Positions 44,834 to 57,522 of a stretch of DNA of 64,000 nucleotides are shown here, piece after piece. Within the stretch, counting starts at the first letter, position 1. Every line of letters starts with the position of its first letter. The notes beneath the pieces were generated by a model that worked only from the letters and a program-made list of their open reading frames with translations, was not told where the DNA came from and did not search any database. The stretch is from the NCBI GenBank assembly GCA_963691705.1, contig OY829537.1, forward strand, positions 38,257,514-38,321,513, written 5' to 3'. The position numbers were made by a program, and so were the translations under genes. The stretch is from Viola odorata (lineage: Eukaryota > Streptophyta > Magnoliopsida > Malpighiales > Violaceae).

Positions 44834-47275
44834 TATTGCTACCCGAATTTGGATTTTTTGTCACAACTTTTACGCATTTTATCATTTATCACATTACTAG
44901 CTCGTCTACGTCAAATTTCTATCATTTATTTTAATATTCCGCTCCATTTCGTGTCTTTTTTAGTTTTTTGTATTTTTTTACTATCTTTTCGCTCGAACTT
45001 CTATCGGTCCCAAGTAAGTTTCCTCGGACCGTAGATCGAGCGCGTTATTTATTTAATTGACAATTACCTACTATTTTTCTCTTTCGCGTCAGCTAGTTTG
45101 GTTTCGTTCAATTTTTGTCATTATATCATTTATTTTTCGTCCGAACGTTTGACATTTCCGAACGAAACAATTCAGACGTTAAACCAAACTTTTTCTTTAT
45201 TTACTGTCTACTAGTTATTTTGTCTCCTTTTTCTGCACCTTTTGGTCCTCTCGGTTTGGGCATTTTTTTACTTCAAGCGAGTTAACTCGTGCCATAGCCT
45301 GAACTGAAAATATCTCGTTCGTGCCAAATTAATGCATCTTCATCCAAAATCGCATCACCTTTCCGCTAGCTAGCCTCACCGATGACCGGTTGATCATCAC
45401 AAACATCCCATCGATCATCCTTGGCCACACAAACTCTAGCTTGGTCCTCACTCCGGCCAAATCATCATCACGAAGCCTCGTCATCTTCTTCCCAAACCGA
45501 CGACCAATCCTCAGCCACACACACCCTCAACCGACTCCAATCTTCACCTATAAATACCCAGCTCCAAGCAAGGCATCAAGGGCACCAAAATCACTTCTCA
45601 CTCTCCATTTTCTCACTCTCTCTTAAGTCACTGCCAAGAAAAGTGAGTCTCCTCCCTTAATTTCAATTAATTCATTTTTAGCTTAAACTTGATCTAATTG
45701 CTTTGTTTTCAAGTTAATTTCATTGTGCCTACCTAAAATTAATTATCTACTATTTTAATTAATTATTTGCTTGATTCTAGTTTAAATTGCTATTTTCATT
45801 TTTAGTAAAATTGTCCACTGTTTTGGTTGAAATAAATCACTGTCTTGGTTGGTTTGAGTTGTTGTTGTGTTTCTGAAATTTTTGGGACATTTTTGGTTAG
45901 GTTCCGTGGTCTGGTCTTACCTTGGTCGCCGGTCATGGTGTCGGCGACGCAAGGAAGAAGAAGAAGAGAAAAGGGCTGGCGGGAAAAAACGATGGGCTTG
46001 ATTTCATCCCAAGCCCAGCTGCTGTTTTGATTCTTGGGCCCGCCCCATTAAGTTTTCGTAACTTTCGTGCTTAAGTTTTCATACGATTTTCGTATGCGTA
46101 TAAATTATTTATTTTATTTCGTGTTTAATTTTCGTATGAAATATTCGTATGTTTCGTATGATGATTTATTTATTTTATTTTCCTATTTTAATCATATGCA
46201 ATTGTTCACATGCTCGTATGCGATAAATTACTTATTTTGCTTTCGTGTTTAATTTTCTTATGCAATTGTTCACATGTTCTTATGCGATAAATTGCTTATT
46301 TTATTTTCGTGTTTTAATTTTCATATATAACTGTTCATATGGTCATATGCAATAAATTATTTTATTTTTCATGTTAATTATCGTGCAAATTATTCTCGTA
46401 AATGATTTGCTTGCTTATTTGCCATGTTTATTTAATTAATTACTTGCTTGTTAAAAAATCAAATAAATGTTTATATGCTTGTTTTATTATTTTTCAAACT
46501 ATCGCTAACACTCTCACTTTGTAGGGTAAAATTTAAGTCTTCGCTCGCAAGTACGCTTTCTACTCCTCTTTTATTTATTTAATGCTTTCCACACATATAT
46601 ATTCATATGCATGTTTATTTAGAAATGTTTAAAACTCATATCATATTCGTATGCATGACTATTTCGAATTGTTATAAATTAAAATCAATCCACATGAACA
46701 ACTTGTTTAAACATTTGCTTTACATGCCATGATTAAATGCTTATTTCCATGCGTATTTGAACATATATTTTGGTGGCTTCAATCCCACACGGTTTATTTG
46801 CTGCATTCATTAATCGGTACTTTGTTAGTTATGCATGATAGATCACGTAGTAATTAATTTAATCATGCATGGCCCGATGATAATAAAAGGGACGCCCGCT
46901 TTAGTAAAAATGGTAACAATTCCGTTAAATAGAAATACTTGTCCCGACCCTACGAAATACTAAAGCGGCGTTTCCTCTGAGGGCCCAATTACGTGCTTTT
47001 AATTGTTTTATTTAACACCTCTTTTACCGGTAACCTTTTCGGATGTGACTCGGGTGCCTAACACCTTCCCGAATCCATAATACGACCCCGAACCTTTGTT
47101 CTTGGGTTTAGACCCTTTGTGCCTTAGTTTTTTTATTTTTATGCCATGACGATTAGGTTCCCTAAACCTAGAAATAAATAGGGTGGCGACTTCATTTGCA
47201 TTATGTGAGACGAGACCAATTTTTGTCTCACATCCGTCCCGAACCATTTCGCAAAATCGAAAAGGGGGTGCGACA
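44834..47275 (+). repeat. Complete 5' LTR of the Ogre-like element (2442 bp)
   Basis: A TATA box (cctataaatacc, ~45548) with a CT-rich start region follows the U3 part. Between 46196 and ~46380 a ~64-bp subrepeat (ATGCAATTGTTCACATG...) occurs three times. The last ~508 bp (46768-47275) are the part found in all the tandem units. The end GTGCGACA precedes the primer-binding site. Confidence 0.85.
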
Positions 47276-47278
47276 GTT

Positions 47279-47296
47279 TGGCGACTTCACTGGGGA
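47279..47296 (+). other. Primer-binding site, tRNA-Arg type
   Basis: TGGCGACTTCACTGGGGA, four bases after the LTR, resembles the tRNA-Arg site used by Ogre elements. Copies of it recur in every tandem unit, several with a change to CTGGAGA. Confidence 0.75.
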
Positions 47297-47820
47297 CCCT
47301 TAGGGTTGGAGCCGGTTTTATTTATTTTTGAGGTGTTTATATTTTTTTATTTACCTGCTTTAAATAAATTGCTTTTGTGATTGTTATTTGTTATTTGCTT
47401 TGATAAATTGTTCATACACATCTCACACATTGAGTGTCTTATTGTCGGGCCATGTTACCAAAGAAAATTAGGAAGGTATTAGTGAAGCGTTGTGGGACTA
47501 GGTCCCAGTTGCATTCATGAACCCTAACTCGAACTTGAACCCCTAAATGGTTGAGCACCCCGTGATCCTTTATGATTCAGTGAAGCAATCAAATATCCAT
47601 TTATTGAGGGACCCCTTTTAGGGTATCGTCCGAGAACCTTTCAGCCAGTTAGAAAAAGTCAAAATCGGAGCCCCAGCATATGCATAATGTTCGTGCATTT
47701 ATCTTGCTAATATTTACGTGTTTATTGTATGTTCATATTGTCCTCGTAATTCGTTGTTTTATTCACTAACACAAGAATTTTACTTCTCAAGCAAGCCCCG
47801 CCCTACTTGTTCACTCAAAA

Positions 47821-48711
47821 ATGGCAACATCCACGATGCTTTCACTTAATACTTTCGGGATCTCAAGCTACAACGATCAGTTAGAGCAAGGGGATATGTT
47901 GAAATCAGATTTTGTTCCCTATATCACGATTAAGATTGGGACGGAAGTAGCGGAATTTGATGTTTCGGAACTTAGGAAATTGAGGAATGAACTAACCGAG
48001 GATGAGGAAGTACTATTTCGGTGCAAATATGGGAAAATTACGACCTTGATAGATGTGAAGGCTGACTTAGGGTGGATCCGAGCGGCCTTGAAATTTTGGG
48101 ACCCTTACTACCGTTGTTTCTCTTTTGATCAAGGATTGGACCTAACCCCTACCCTAGAGGAGTACGCCTCGCTACTTTGTTTTGAGCCCCCGATATCAAG
48201 TATTTATCAGAATGTCATCATTGATTCTACTGACGTCAAGCTAAGGCTAGACACGCTAGTAGAAATTCCGACCCAATGGATGGGAGGAAACCATGTTTGG
48301 TATTGGTCGGACATTGAAGAACAATTTCATTTGAATCAAAGGGAAAGGCGTCCGAGAATCCTAACCTTCGCCATAACCGGTTTGATCTTGTTTCCAAAAA
48401 TGAAGGGATGTGTTGATTTCGAAGCGGTAAATGTGTTCATTGAGATGGAAAGGAACAAAGTCAACCCTACGACGGCCATCCTAGTGAAGACTTTCAGCAC
48501 ATTGGAATTTTATAGACGGGCTGGGAGAGGGAAGCTCACTTGTTGCACCCAACTCTTGACCCTTTGGTTGATGAGCCATTTTAAACAAAGGCCCAATCAA
48601 TCGTTGTTTTCGCAAAGCTGTATGGGCACGGGTCCTATTGGAAAAGTCATTAGAGGAATAGGCCAAAGGGTAGCCAAAGATAAGAGGAAGTTGGAAGATA
48701 AGCATACCTAA
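47821..48711 (+). CDS. ORF1 copy 1, DUF7745-like retrotransposon protein
   Basis: 296 codons, intact. Conserved blocks are MLKSDFVPYITIKIGTEVAE, a charged LRKLRNELTEDEEVLF segment, YYRCFSFDQGLDLTPTLEEY, VEIPTQWMGG, ILTFAITGLILFP, MERNKVNPTTAILVKTFSTL and GKLTCCTQLL. This layout matches the DUF7745 family found as the extra ORF upstream of gag in Ogre/Tat elements; its function is unknown. After the TAA the homology continues (NRHAKWLRDANPI, then WVPLIGA, TGA, GCVPYCPALVLSQF), so the natural protein was longer. All six copies share both stops. Confidence 0.7.
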   Translation: MATSTMLSLNTFGISSYNDQLEQGDMLKSDFVPYITIKIGTEVAEFDVSELRKLRNELTEDEEVLFRCKYGKITTLIDVKADLGWIRAALKFWDPYYRCFSFDQGLDLTPTLEEYASLLCFEPPISSIYQNVIIDSTDVKLRLDTLVEIPTQWMGGNHVWYWSDIEEQFHLNQRERRPRILTFAITGLILFPKMKGCVDFEAVNVFIEMERNKVNPTTAILVKTFSTLEFYRRAGRGKLTCCTQLLTLWLMSHFKQRPNQSLFSQSCMGTGPIGKVIRGIGQRVAKDKRKLEDKHT

Positions 48712-48895
48712 GTTGATAGATTTTTCGACCTTTCCGAAGAAGACGTCAATCGGCATGCTAAGTGGTTACGAGATGCCAACCCTATAGTGACTTGCGGACA
48801 CTTGTCATGGGTTCCTTTAATCGGGGCGTGAGGGTGCGTGCCCTATTGTCCCGCCCTTGTCCTAAGCCAATTTTGCATTACGCAAATCATTCCAG

Positions 48896-51042
48896 TTTTG
48901 GTGGCTTCAATCCCACAGTTTATTTGCTGCATTCATTAATCGATACTTTGGTAGTTATGCATGATAGATCACGTAGTAATTAATTTAATCATGTATGGCC
49001 CGATGATAATAAACGGGATGCCCGCTTTAGTAAAAACAGTAACAATTTCGTTAAACAGAAATACATATCCCGACCGGTCCCGAAGTTGTCCCGACCCTAC
49101 AAAATACTAAAGCGGTGTTTCCTCTGAGGGCCCAATTACGTGCTTTTAATTGTTTTATTTAACACCTCTTTTACCGGTAACCTTTTCGGATGTGACTCGG
49201 GTGCCTAACACCTTCCCGAGTCCATAATACGACCCCGAACCTTTGTTCTTGGGTTTAGACCCTTTGTGCCTTAGTTTTTTTTATTTTTATGCCATGACGA
49301 TTAGGTTCCCTAAACCTACAAATAAATAGGGTGGCGACTTCATTTGCATTATGTGAGACGAGACCAATTTTTGTCTCACATCCGTCCCGAACCGTTTCGC
49401 AAAATCGAAAAGGGGGTGCGAGAGTTTGGCGACTTCACTGGAGACCCTTAGGGTTGGAGTCGGTTTTATTTATTTTTGAGGTGTTTATATTTTTTTATTT
49501 ACCCGCTTTAAATAAATTGCTTTTGTGATTGTTATTTGTTATTTGCTTTGATAAATTGTTCATACACATCTCACACATTGAGTGTCTTATTGCCGGGCCA
49601 TGTTACCAAAGAAAATTAGGAAGGTATTAGTGAAGCATTGTGGGCCTAGGTCCCAGTTGTTTTCATGAACCCTAACTCGAACTTGAACCCCTAAATGGTT
49701 GAGCACCCCGTGATCCTTTATGATTCGGTGAAGCAATCAAATATCCATTTATTGAGGGACCCCTTTTAGGGTATCGTCCGGGAACCTTTCAGCCAGTTAG
49801 AAAAGTCAAAATCGGAGCCCCAGCATATGCATAATGTTCGTGCATTTATCTTGCTAATATTTACGTGTTTATTGTATGTTCATATTGTCCTCGTAATTCG
49901 TTGTTTTATTCACTAACACAAGAATTTTACTTCTCAAGCAAGCCCCGCCCTACTTGTTCACTCAAAAATGGCAACACCCACGATGCTTTCACTTAATACT
50001 TTCGGGATCTCAAGCTACAACGATCATTTAGAGGAAGGGGATATGTTGAAATCAGATTTTGTTCCCTATATCACGATTAAGATTGGGATGGAAGTAGCAG
50101 AATTTGATGTTTCGGAACTTAGGAAATTGAGGAATGAACTAACCGAGGATGAGGAAGTACTATTTCGGTGCAAATATGGGAAAATTATGACCTTGATAGA
50201 TGTGGAGGCTGACTTAGGGTGCATCCGAGCGGCCTTGAAATTTTGGGACCCTTACTACCGTTGTTTCTCTTTTGATCAAGGATTGGACCTAACCCCTACC
50301 CTAAAGGAGTACGCCTCGCTACTTTATTTTGACCCCCCGATATCAAGTATTTATCAGAATGTCATCATTGATTCTACTGACGTCAAGCTAAGGCTAGACA
50401 CGCTAGTAGAAATCCCGACCCAATGGATGGGAGGAAACCATGTTTGGTATTGGTCGGACATTGAAGAACAATTTCATTTGAATCAAAGGGAAAGGCGTCC
50501 GCGAATCCTAACCTTCGCCATAACCGGTTTGATCTTGTTTCCAAGAAGGAAGGGATGTGTTGATTTCGAAGCGGTAAATGTGTTCGTTGAGATGGAAAGG
50601 AACAAAGTCAACCCTACGACGGCCATCCTAGTGAAGACCTTCAGCACATTAGAATTTTATAGACGGGCTGGGAGAGGGAAGCTCACTTGTTGCACCCAAG
50701 TCTTGACCATTTGGTTGATGAGCCATTTTAAACAAAGGCCCAATCAATCGTTGTTTTCGCAAAGCTGTATGGGCACGGGTCCTATTGGAAAAGTCATTAG
50801 AGGGATAGGCCAAAGGGTAGCCAAAGATAAGAGGAAGTTGGAAGATAAGCATACCTAAGTTGATAGATTTTTGGACCTTTCCGAAGAAGACGTCAATCGG
50901 CATGCTAAGTGGTTACGTGATGCCAACCCTATAGGGAGTTGTGGACACTTGTTATAGGTTCCTTTAATCGGGGCGTGAGGGTGCGTGCCCTATTGTCCCG
51001 CCCTTGTCCTAAGCCAATTTTGCATTACGCAAATCATTCCAG
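48896..51042 (+). repeat. Tandem unit 2
   Basis: 2147 bp. It shares with unit 3 the variants GTTACGTGATGCC and TAGGGAGTTGTGGAC after ORF1, so units 2 and 3 are nearest relatives. Its primer site reads GCGAGAGTTTGGCG, a change at the LTR end. Confidence 0.9.
49968..50858 (+). CDS. ORF1 copy 2, DUF7745-like
   Basis: Intact 296-codon copy. It differs from copy 1 by a few residues, for example NDHLEEGD instead of NDQLEQGD, LYFDPPIS instead of LCFEPPIS and FPRRKGC instead of FPKMKGC. The same terminal TAA is used. Confidence 0.7.
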   Translation: MATPTMLSLNTFGISSYNDHLEEGDMLKSDFVPYITIKIGMEVAEFDVSELRKLRNELTEDEEVLFRCKYGKIMTLIDVEADLGCIRAALKFWDPYYRCFSFDQGLDLTPTLKEYASLLYFDPPISSIYQNVIIDSTDVKLRLDTLVEIPTQWMGGNHVWYWSDIEEQFHLNQRERRPRILTFAITGLILFPRRKGCVDFEAVNVFVEMERNKVNPTTAILVKTFSTLEFYRRAGRGKLTCCTQVLTIWLMSHFKQRPNQSLFSQSCMGTGPIGKVIRGIGQRVAKDKRKLEDKHT

Positions 51043-53202
51043 TTTTGGTGGCTTCAATCCCACACAGTTTATTTGCTGCATTCATTAATCGGTACTTTGC
51101 TAGTTATACATGATAGATCACGTAGTAATTAATTTAATCATATATGGCCCGATGATAATAAACGGGATGCCCGCTTTAGTAAAAACGGTAACAATTTCGT
51201 TAAACAGAAATACTTGTCCCGACTTGTCCCGACCGGTCCCGAAGTTGTCCCGACCCTACAAAATACTAAAGCGGTGTTTCGTCTGAGGGCCCAATTACGT
51301 GCTTTTAATTGTTTTATTTAACACCTCTTTTACCGGTAAGCTTTTCGGATGTGACTCGGGTGCCTAACACCTTCCCGAGTCCATAATACGACCCCGAACC
51401 TTTGTTCTTGGGTTTAGACCCTTTGTGCCTTAGTTTTTTTTTATTTTTATGCCATGACGATTAGGTTCCCTAGACCTAGAAATAAATAGGGTGGCGACTT
51501 CATTTGCATTTTGTGAGACGAGACCAATTTTTGTCTCACATCCGTCCCGAACCGTTTGGCAAAATCGAAAAGGGGGTGCGACAGTTTGGCGACTTCACTA
51601 GGGACCCTTAGGGTTGGAGCCGGTTTTATTTATTTTTGAGGTGTTTATATTTTTTTATTTACCCGCTTTAAATAAATTGCTTTTGTGATTGTTATTTGTT
51701 ATTTGCTTTGATAAATTGTTCATACACATCTCACACATTGAGTGTCTTATTGCCGGGCCATGTTACCAAAGAAAATTAGGAAGGTATTAGTGAAGCGTTG
51801 TGAGCCTAGGACCCAGTTGTGTTCATGAACCCTAACTCGAACTTGAACCCCTAAATGGTTGAGCACCCCGTGATCCTTTATGATTCGGTAAAGCAATCAA
51901 ATATCCATTTATTGAGGGACCCCTTTTAGGGTATCGTCCGGGAACCTTTCAGCCAGTTAGAAAAAGTCAAAATCGGAGGCCAGCATATGCATAATGTTCG
52001 TGCATTTATCTTGCTAATATTTACGTGTTTATTGTATGTTCATATTGTCCTCGTAATTCGTTGTTTTATTCACTAACACAAGAATTTTACTTCTCAAGCA
52101 AGCCCCGCCCTACTTGTTCACTCAAAAATGGCAACACCCACGATGCTTTCACTTAATACTTTCGGGATCTCAAGCTACAACGATTAGTTAGAGCAAGGGG
52201 ATATGTTGAAATCAGATTTTTTTCCCTATATCACGATTAAGATTGGGACGGAAGTAGCGGAATTTGATGTTTCGGAACTTAGGAAATTGAGGAATGAACT
52301 AATCGAGGATGAGGAAGTACTATTTCGGTGCAAATACGGGAAAATTACGACCTTGATAGATGTGGAGGCTGACTTAGGGTGCATCCGAGCGGCCTTGAAA
52401 TTTTGGGACCCTTACTACCGTTGTTTCTCTTTTGATCAAGGATTGGACCTAACCCCTACCCTAAAGGAGTACGCCTCGCTACTTTATTTTGAGCCCCCGA
52501 TATCAAGTATTTATCAGAATGTCATCATTGATTCTACTGACGTCAAGCTAAGGCTAGACACGCTAGTAGAAATCCCGACCCAATGGATGGGAGGAAACCA
52601 TGTTTGGTATTGGTCGGACATTGAAGAACAATTTCATTTGAATCAAAGGGAAAGGCGTCCGAGAATCCTAACCTTCGCCATAACCGGTTTGATCTTGTTT
52701 CCAAAAAGGAAGGGATGTGTTGATTTCGAAGCGGTAAATGTGTTCGTTGAGATGGAAAGGAACAAAGTCAACCCTACGACGGCCATCCTAGTGATGACCT
52801 TCAGCACATTAGAATTTTATAGACGGACTGGGAGAGGGAAGCTCACTTGTTGCACCCAAGTCTTGACCATTTGGTTGATGAGCCATTTTAAACAAAGGCC
52901 CAATCAATCGTTGTTTTCGCAAAGCTGTATGGGCACGGGTCCTATTGGAAAAGTCATTAGAGGGATAGGCCAAAGGGTAGCCAAAGATAAGAGGAAGTTG
53001 GAAGATAAGCATACCTAAGTTGATAGATTTTTGGACCTTTCCGAAGAAGACGTCAATCGGCATGCTAAGTGGTTACGTGATGCCAACCCTATAGGGAGTT
53101 GTGGACACTTGTTATGGGTTCCTTTAATCGGGGCGTGAGGGTGCGTGCCCTATTGTCCCGCCCTTGTCCTAAGCCAATTTTGCATTACGCAAATCATTCC
53201 AG
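51043..53202 (+). repeat. Tandem unit 3
   Basis: 2160 bp, sister to unit 2. It has the long form of the GTCCCGACTTGTCCCGACC minisatellite near 51217. One base change gives AAGCTT after the ACCGGTA word, shared with unit 4. Confidence 0.9.
52128..53018 (+). pseudogene. ORF1 copy 3, broken by an early stop
   Basis: The copy begins at the conserved ATG (52128) but has a TAG at 52185-52187 (codon 20). The remaining 271 codons from the next Met (52203) are open to the shared TAA. A product starting at that Met would lack only the first 25 residues. Confidence 0.8.
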
Positions 53203-55363
53203 TTTTGGTGGCTTCAATCCCACACAGTTTATTTGCTGCATTCATTAATCGGTACTTTGCTAGTTATACATGATAGATCACGTAGTAATTAATTTAATCA
53301 TGTATGGCCCGATGATAATAAACGGGATGCCCGCTTTAGTAAAAACGGTAACAATTTCGTTAAACAGAAATACTTGTCCCGACTTGTCCCGACCGGTCCC
53401 GAAGTTGTCCCGACCCTACAAAATACTAAAGCGGTGTTTCGTCTGAGGGCCCAATTACGTGCTTTTAATTGTTTTATTTAACACCTCTTTTACCGGTAAG
53501 CTTTTCGGATGTGACTCGGATGCCTAACACCTTCCCGAGTCCATAATACGACCCCGAACCTTTGTTCTTGGGTTTAGACCCTTTGTGCCTTAGTTTTTTT
53601 TATTTTTATGCCATGACGATTAGGTTCCCTAAACCTAGAAATAAATAGGGTGGCGACTTCATTTGCATTTTGTGAGACGAGACCAATTTTTGTCTCACAT
53701 CCGTCCCGAACCGTTTCGCAAAATCGAAAAGGGGGTGGTGCGACAGTTTGGCAACTTCACTGGAGACCCTTAGGGTTGGAGCCGGTTTTATTTATTTTTG
53801 AGGTGTTTATATTTTTGTATTTTCCCGCTTTAAATAAATTGCTTTGGTGATTGTTATTTGTTATTTGCTTTGATAAATTGTTCATACACATCTCACACAT
53901 TGAGTGTCTTATTGCCGGGCCATGTTACCAAAGAAAATTATGAAGGTATTAGTGAAGCGTTGTGAGCCTAGGTCCCAGTTGTGTTCATGAACCCTAACTC
54001 GAACTTGAACCCCTAAATGGTTGAGCACCCCGTGATCCTTTATGATTCGGTGATTCAATCAAATATCCATTTATTGAGGGACCCCTTTTAGGGTATCGTC
54101 CGGGAACCTTTCAGCCAGTTAGAAAAAGTCAAAATCGGAGCCCAGCATATGCATAATGTTCGTGCATTTATCTTGCTAATATTTACGTGTTTATTGTATG
54201 TTCATATTGTCCTCGTAATTCGTTGTTTTATTCACTAACACAAGAATTTTACTTCTCAAGCAAGCCCCGCCCTACTTGTTCACTCAAAAATGGCAACACC
54301 CACGATGCTTTCACTTAATACTTTCGGGATCTCAATTTACAACGATCAGTTAGAGCAAGGGGATATGTTGAAATCAGATTTTGTTCCCTATATCACGATT
54401 AAGATTGGGACGGAAGTAGCGGAATTTGATGTTTCGGAACTTAGGAAATTGAGGAATGAACTAACCGAGGATGAGGAAGTACTATTTCGGTGCAAATACG
54501 GGAAAATTACGACCTTGATAGATGTGAAGGCTGACTTAGGGTGCATCCGAGCGGCCTTGAAATTTTGGGACCCTTACTACCGTTGTTTCTCTTTTGATCA
54601 AGGATTGGACCTAACCCCTACCCTAGAGGAGTACGCCTCGCTACTTTGTTTTGAGCCCCCGATATGAAGTATTTATCAGAATGTCATCATTGATTCTACT
54701 GACGTCAAGCTAAGGCTAGACACGCTAGTAGAAATCCCGACCCAATGGATGGGAGGAAACCATGTTTGGTATTGGTCGGACATTGAAGAACAATTTCATT
54801 TGAATCAAAGGGAAAGGCGTCCGAGAATCCTAACCTTCGCCATAACCGGTTTGATCTTGTTTCCAAAAACGAAGGGATGTGTTGATTTCGAAGCGGCAAA
54901 TATGTTCGTTGAGATGGAAAGGAACAAAGTCAACCCTACGACGGCCATCCTAGTGAAGACCTTCAGCACATTGGAATTTTATAGACGGGCTGGGAGAGGG
55001 AAGCTCACTTGTTGCACCCAACTCTTGACCATTTGGTTGATGAGCCATTTTAAACAAAGGCCCAATCAATCGTTGTTTTCGCAAAGCTGTATGGGCACGG
55101 GTCCTATTGGAAAAGTCATTAGAGGGATAGGCCAAAGGGTAGCCAAAGATAAGAGGAAGTTGGAAGATAAGCATACCTAAGTTGAAAGATTTTGGACCTT
55201 TCCGAAGAAGGCGTCAATCGGCATGCTAAGTGGTTACGAGATGCCAACCCTATGGTCAGTTGCGGACACTTGTTATAGGTTCCTTTAATCGGGGCGTGAG
55301 GGTGCGTGCCCTATTGTCCCGCCCTTGTCCTAAGCCAATTTTACATTACGCAAATCATTCCAG
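53203..55363 (+). repeat. Tandem unit 4
   Basis: 2161 bp. Its LTR part resembles unit 3 (AAGCTTTTCGG), but its ORF resembles units 5 and 6 (CTCAATTTACAAC), so it looks like a recombinant between the two subtypes. A 3-bp insertion (GGGGGTGGTGCG) lies at the LTR end. Confidence 0.9.
54290..55180 (+). pseudogene. ORF1 copy 4, broken by an internal stop
   Basis: A TGA at 54665-54667 ends the frame after 125 codons (LCFEPPI). The second part is open from the Met at 54749 to the shared TAA. A one-base loss just after the TAA (gattttgg) also disturbs the tail seen in other copies. Confidence 0.8.
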
Positions 55364-57522
55364 TTTTGGTGGCTTCAATCCCACACAGTTTATTTGCTGC
55401 ATTCATTAATCGGTACTTTGGTAGTTATGCATGATAGATCACGTAGTAATTAATTTAATCATGTATGGCCCGATGATAATAAACGGGATGCCCGCTTTAG
55501 TAAAAACGGTAACAATTTCGTTAAACAGAAATACTTGTCCCGACTTGTCCCGACCGGTCCCGAAGTTGTCCCGACCCTACAAAATACTAAAGCGGTGTTT
55601 CCTCTGAGGGCCCAATTACGTGCTTTTAATTGTTTTATTTAACACCTCTTTTACCGGTAACCTTTTCGGATGTGACTCGGGTGCCTAACACCTTCCCGAG
55701 TCCATAATACGACCCCGAACCTTTGTTCTTGGGTTTAGACCCTTTGTGCCTTAGTTTTTTTTATTTTTATGCCATGACGATTAGGTTCCCTAAACCTAGA
55801 AATAAATAGGGTGGCGACTTCATTTGCATTTTGTGAGACGAGACCAATTTTTGTCTCACATCCGTCCCGAACCGTTTCGCAAAATCGAAAAGGGGGTGCG
55901 ACAGTTTGGCGACTTCACTGGAGACCCTTAGGGTTGGAGCCGGTTTTATTTATTTTTGAGGTGTTTATATTTTTGTATTTACCCGCTTTAAATAAATTGC
56001 TTTTGTGATTGTTATTTGTTATTTGCTTTGATAAATTGTTCATACACATCTCACACATTGAGTGTCTTATTGCCGGGCCATGTTACCAAAGAAAATTAGG
56101 AAGGTATTAGTGAAGCGTTGTGAGCCTAGGTCCCAGTTGTGTTCATGAACCCTAACTCGAACTTGAACCCCTAAATGGTTGAGCACCCCGTGATCCTTTA
56201 TGATTCGGTGATTCAATCAAATATCCATTTATTGAGGGACCCCTTTTAGGGTATCGTCCGGGAACCTTTCAGCCAGTTAGAAAAAGTCAAAATCGGAGCC
56301 CAGCATATGCATAATGTTCGTGCATTTATCTTGCTAATATTTACGTGTTTATTGTATGTTCATATTGTCCTCGTAATTCGTTGTTTTATTCACTAACACA
56401 AGAATTTTACTTCTCAAGCAAGCCCCGCCCTACTTGTTCACTCAAAAATGGCAACACCCACGATGCTTTCACTTAATACTTTCGGGATCTCAATTTACAA
56501 CGATCAGTTAGAGCAAGGGGATATGTTGAAATCAGATTTTGTTCCCTATATCACGATTAAGATTGGGACGGAAGTAGCGGAATTTGATGTTTTGAAACTT
56601 AGGAAATTGAGGAATGAACTAACCGAGGATGAGGAAGTACTATTTCGGTGCAAATATGGGAAAATTACGACCTTGATAGACGTGAAGGATGACTTAGGGT
56701 GCATCCGAGCGGCCTTGAAGTTTTGGGACCCTTACTACCGTTGTTTCTCTTTTGATCAAGGATTGGACCTAACCCCTACCCTAGAGGAGTACGCCTCGCT
56801 ACTTTATTTTGAGCCCCCGATATCAAGTATTTATCAGAATGTCATCATTGATTCTACTGACGTCAAGCTAAGGCTAGACACGCTAGTAGAAATCCCGACC
56901 CAATGGATGGGAGGAAACCATGTTTGGTATTGGTCGGACATTGAAGAACAATTTCATTTGAATCAAAGGGAAAGACGTCCGAGAATCCTAACCTTCGCCA
57001 TAACCGGTTTGATCTTGTTTCCAAAAACGAAGGGATGTGTTGATTTCGAAGCGGTAAATGTGTTCGTTGAGATGGAAAGGAACAAAGTCAACCCTACGAC
57101 GGCCATCCTAGTGAAGACCTTCAGCACATTGGAATTTTATAGACGGGCTGGGAGAGGGAAGCTCACTTGTTGCACCCAACTCTTGACCATTTGGTTGATG
57201 AGCCATTTTAAACAAAGGCCCAATCAATCGTTGTTTTCGCAAAGCTGTATGGGCACGGGTCCTATTGGAAAAGTCATTAGAGGGATAGGCCAAAGGGTAG
57301 CCAAAGATAAGAGGAAGTTGGAAGATAAGCATACCTAAGTTGATAGATTTTTGGAGCTTTCCGAAGAAGACGTCAATCGGCATGCTAAGTGGTTACGAGA
57401 TGCCAACCCTATAGTGAGTTGCGGACACTTGTTATGGGTTCCTTTAATCGGGGCGTGAGGGTGCGTGCCCTATTGTCCCGCCCTTGTCCTAAGCCAATTT
57501 TACATTACGCAAATCTTTCCAG
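55364..57522 (+). repeat. Tandem unit 5
   Basis: 2159 bp. It belongs with units 4 and 6 by the CTCAATTTACAAC and TTTACATTACGC variants. Confidence 0.9.
56448..57338 (+). CDS. ORF1 copy 5, DUF7745-like
   Basis: Intact 296-codon copy. Private changes include FDVLKLRKL in place of FDVSELRKL and DVKDDLG in place of DVKADLG. It uses the shared TAA. Confidence 0.7.
   Translation: MATPTMLSLNTFGISIYNDQLEQGDMLKSDFVPYITIKIGTEVAEFDVLKLRKLRNELTEDEEVLFRCKYGKITTLIDVKDDLGCIRAALKFWDPYYRCFSFDQGLDLTPTLEEYASLLYFEPPISSIYQNVIIDSTDVKLRLDTLVEIPTQWMGGNHVWYWSDIEEQFHLNQRERRPRILTFAITGLILFPKTKGCVDFEAVNVFVEMERNKVNPTTAILVKTFSTLEFYRRAGRGKLTCCTQLLTIWLMSHFKQRPNQSLFSQSCMGTGPIGKVIRGIGQRVAKDKRKLEDKHT

Larger units (their letters stand above)
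46768..48895 (+). repeat. Tandem unit 1 (LTR 3' part + leader + ORF1)
   Basis: 2128 bp. The unit begins TTTTGGTGGCTTCAATCCCA, here inside the complete LTR. It has the short form of the GTCCCGACC minisatellite, which sets it apart from the inner units. Confidence 0.9.
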
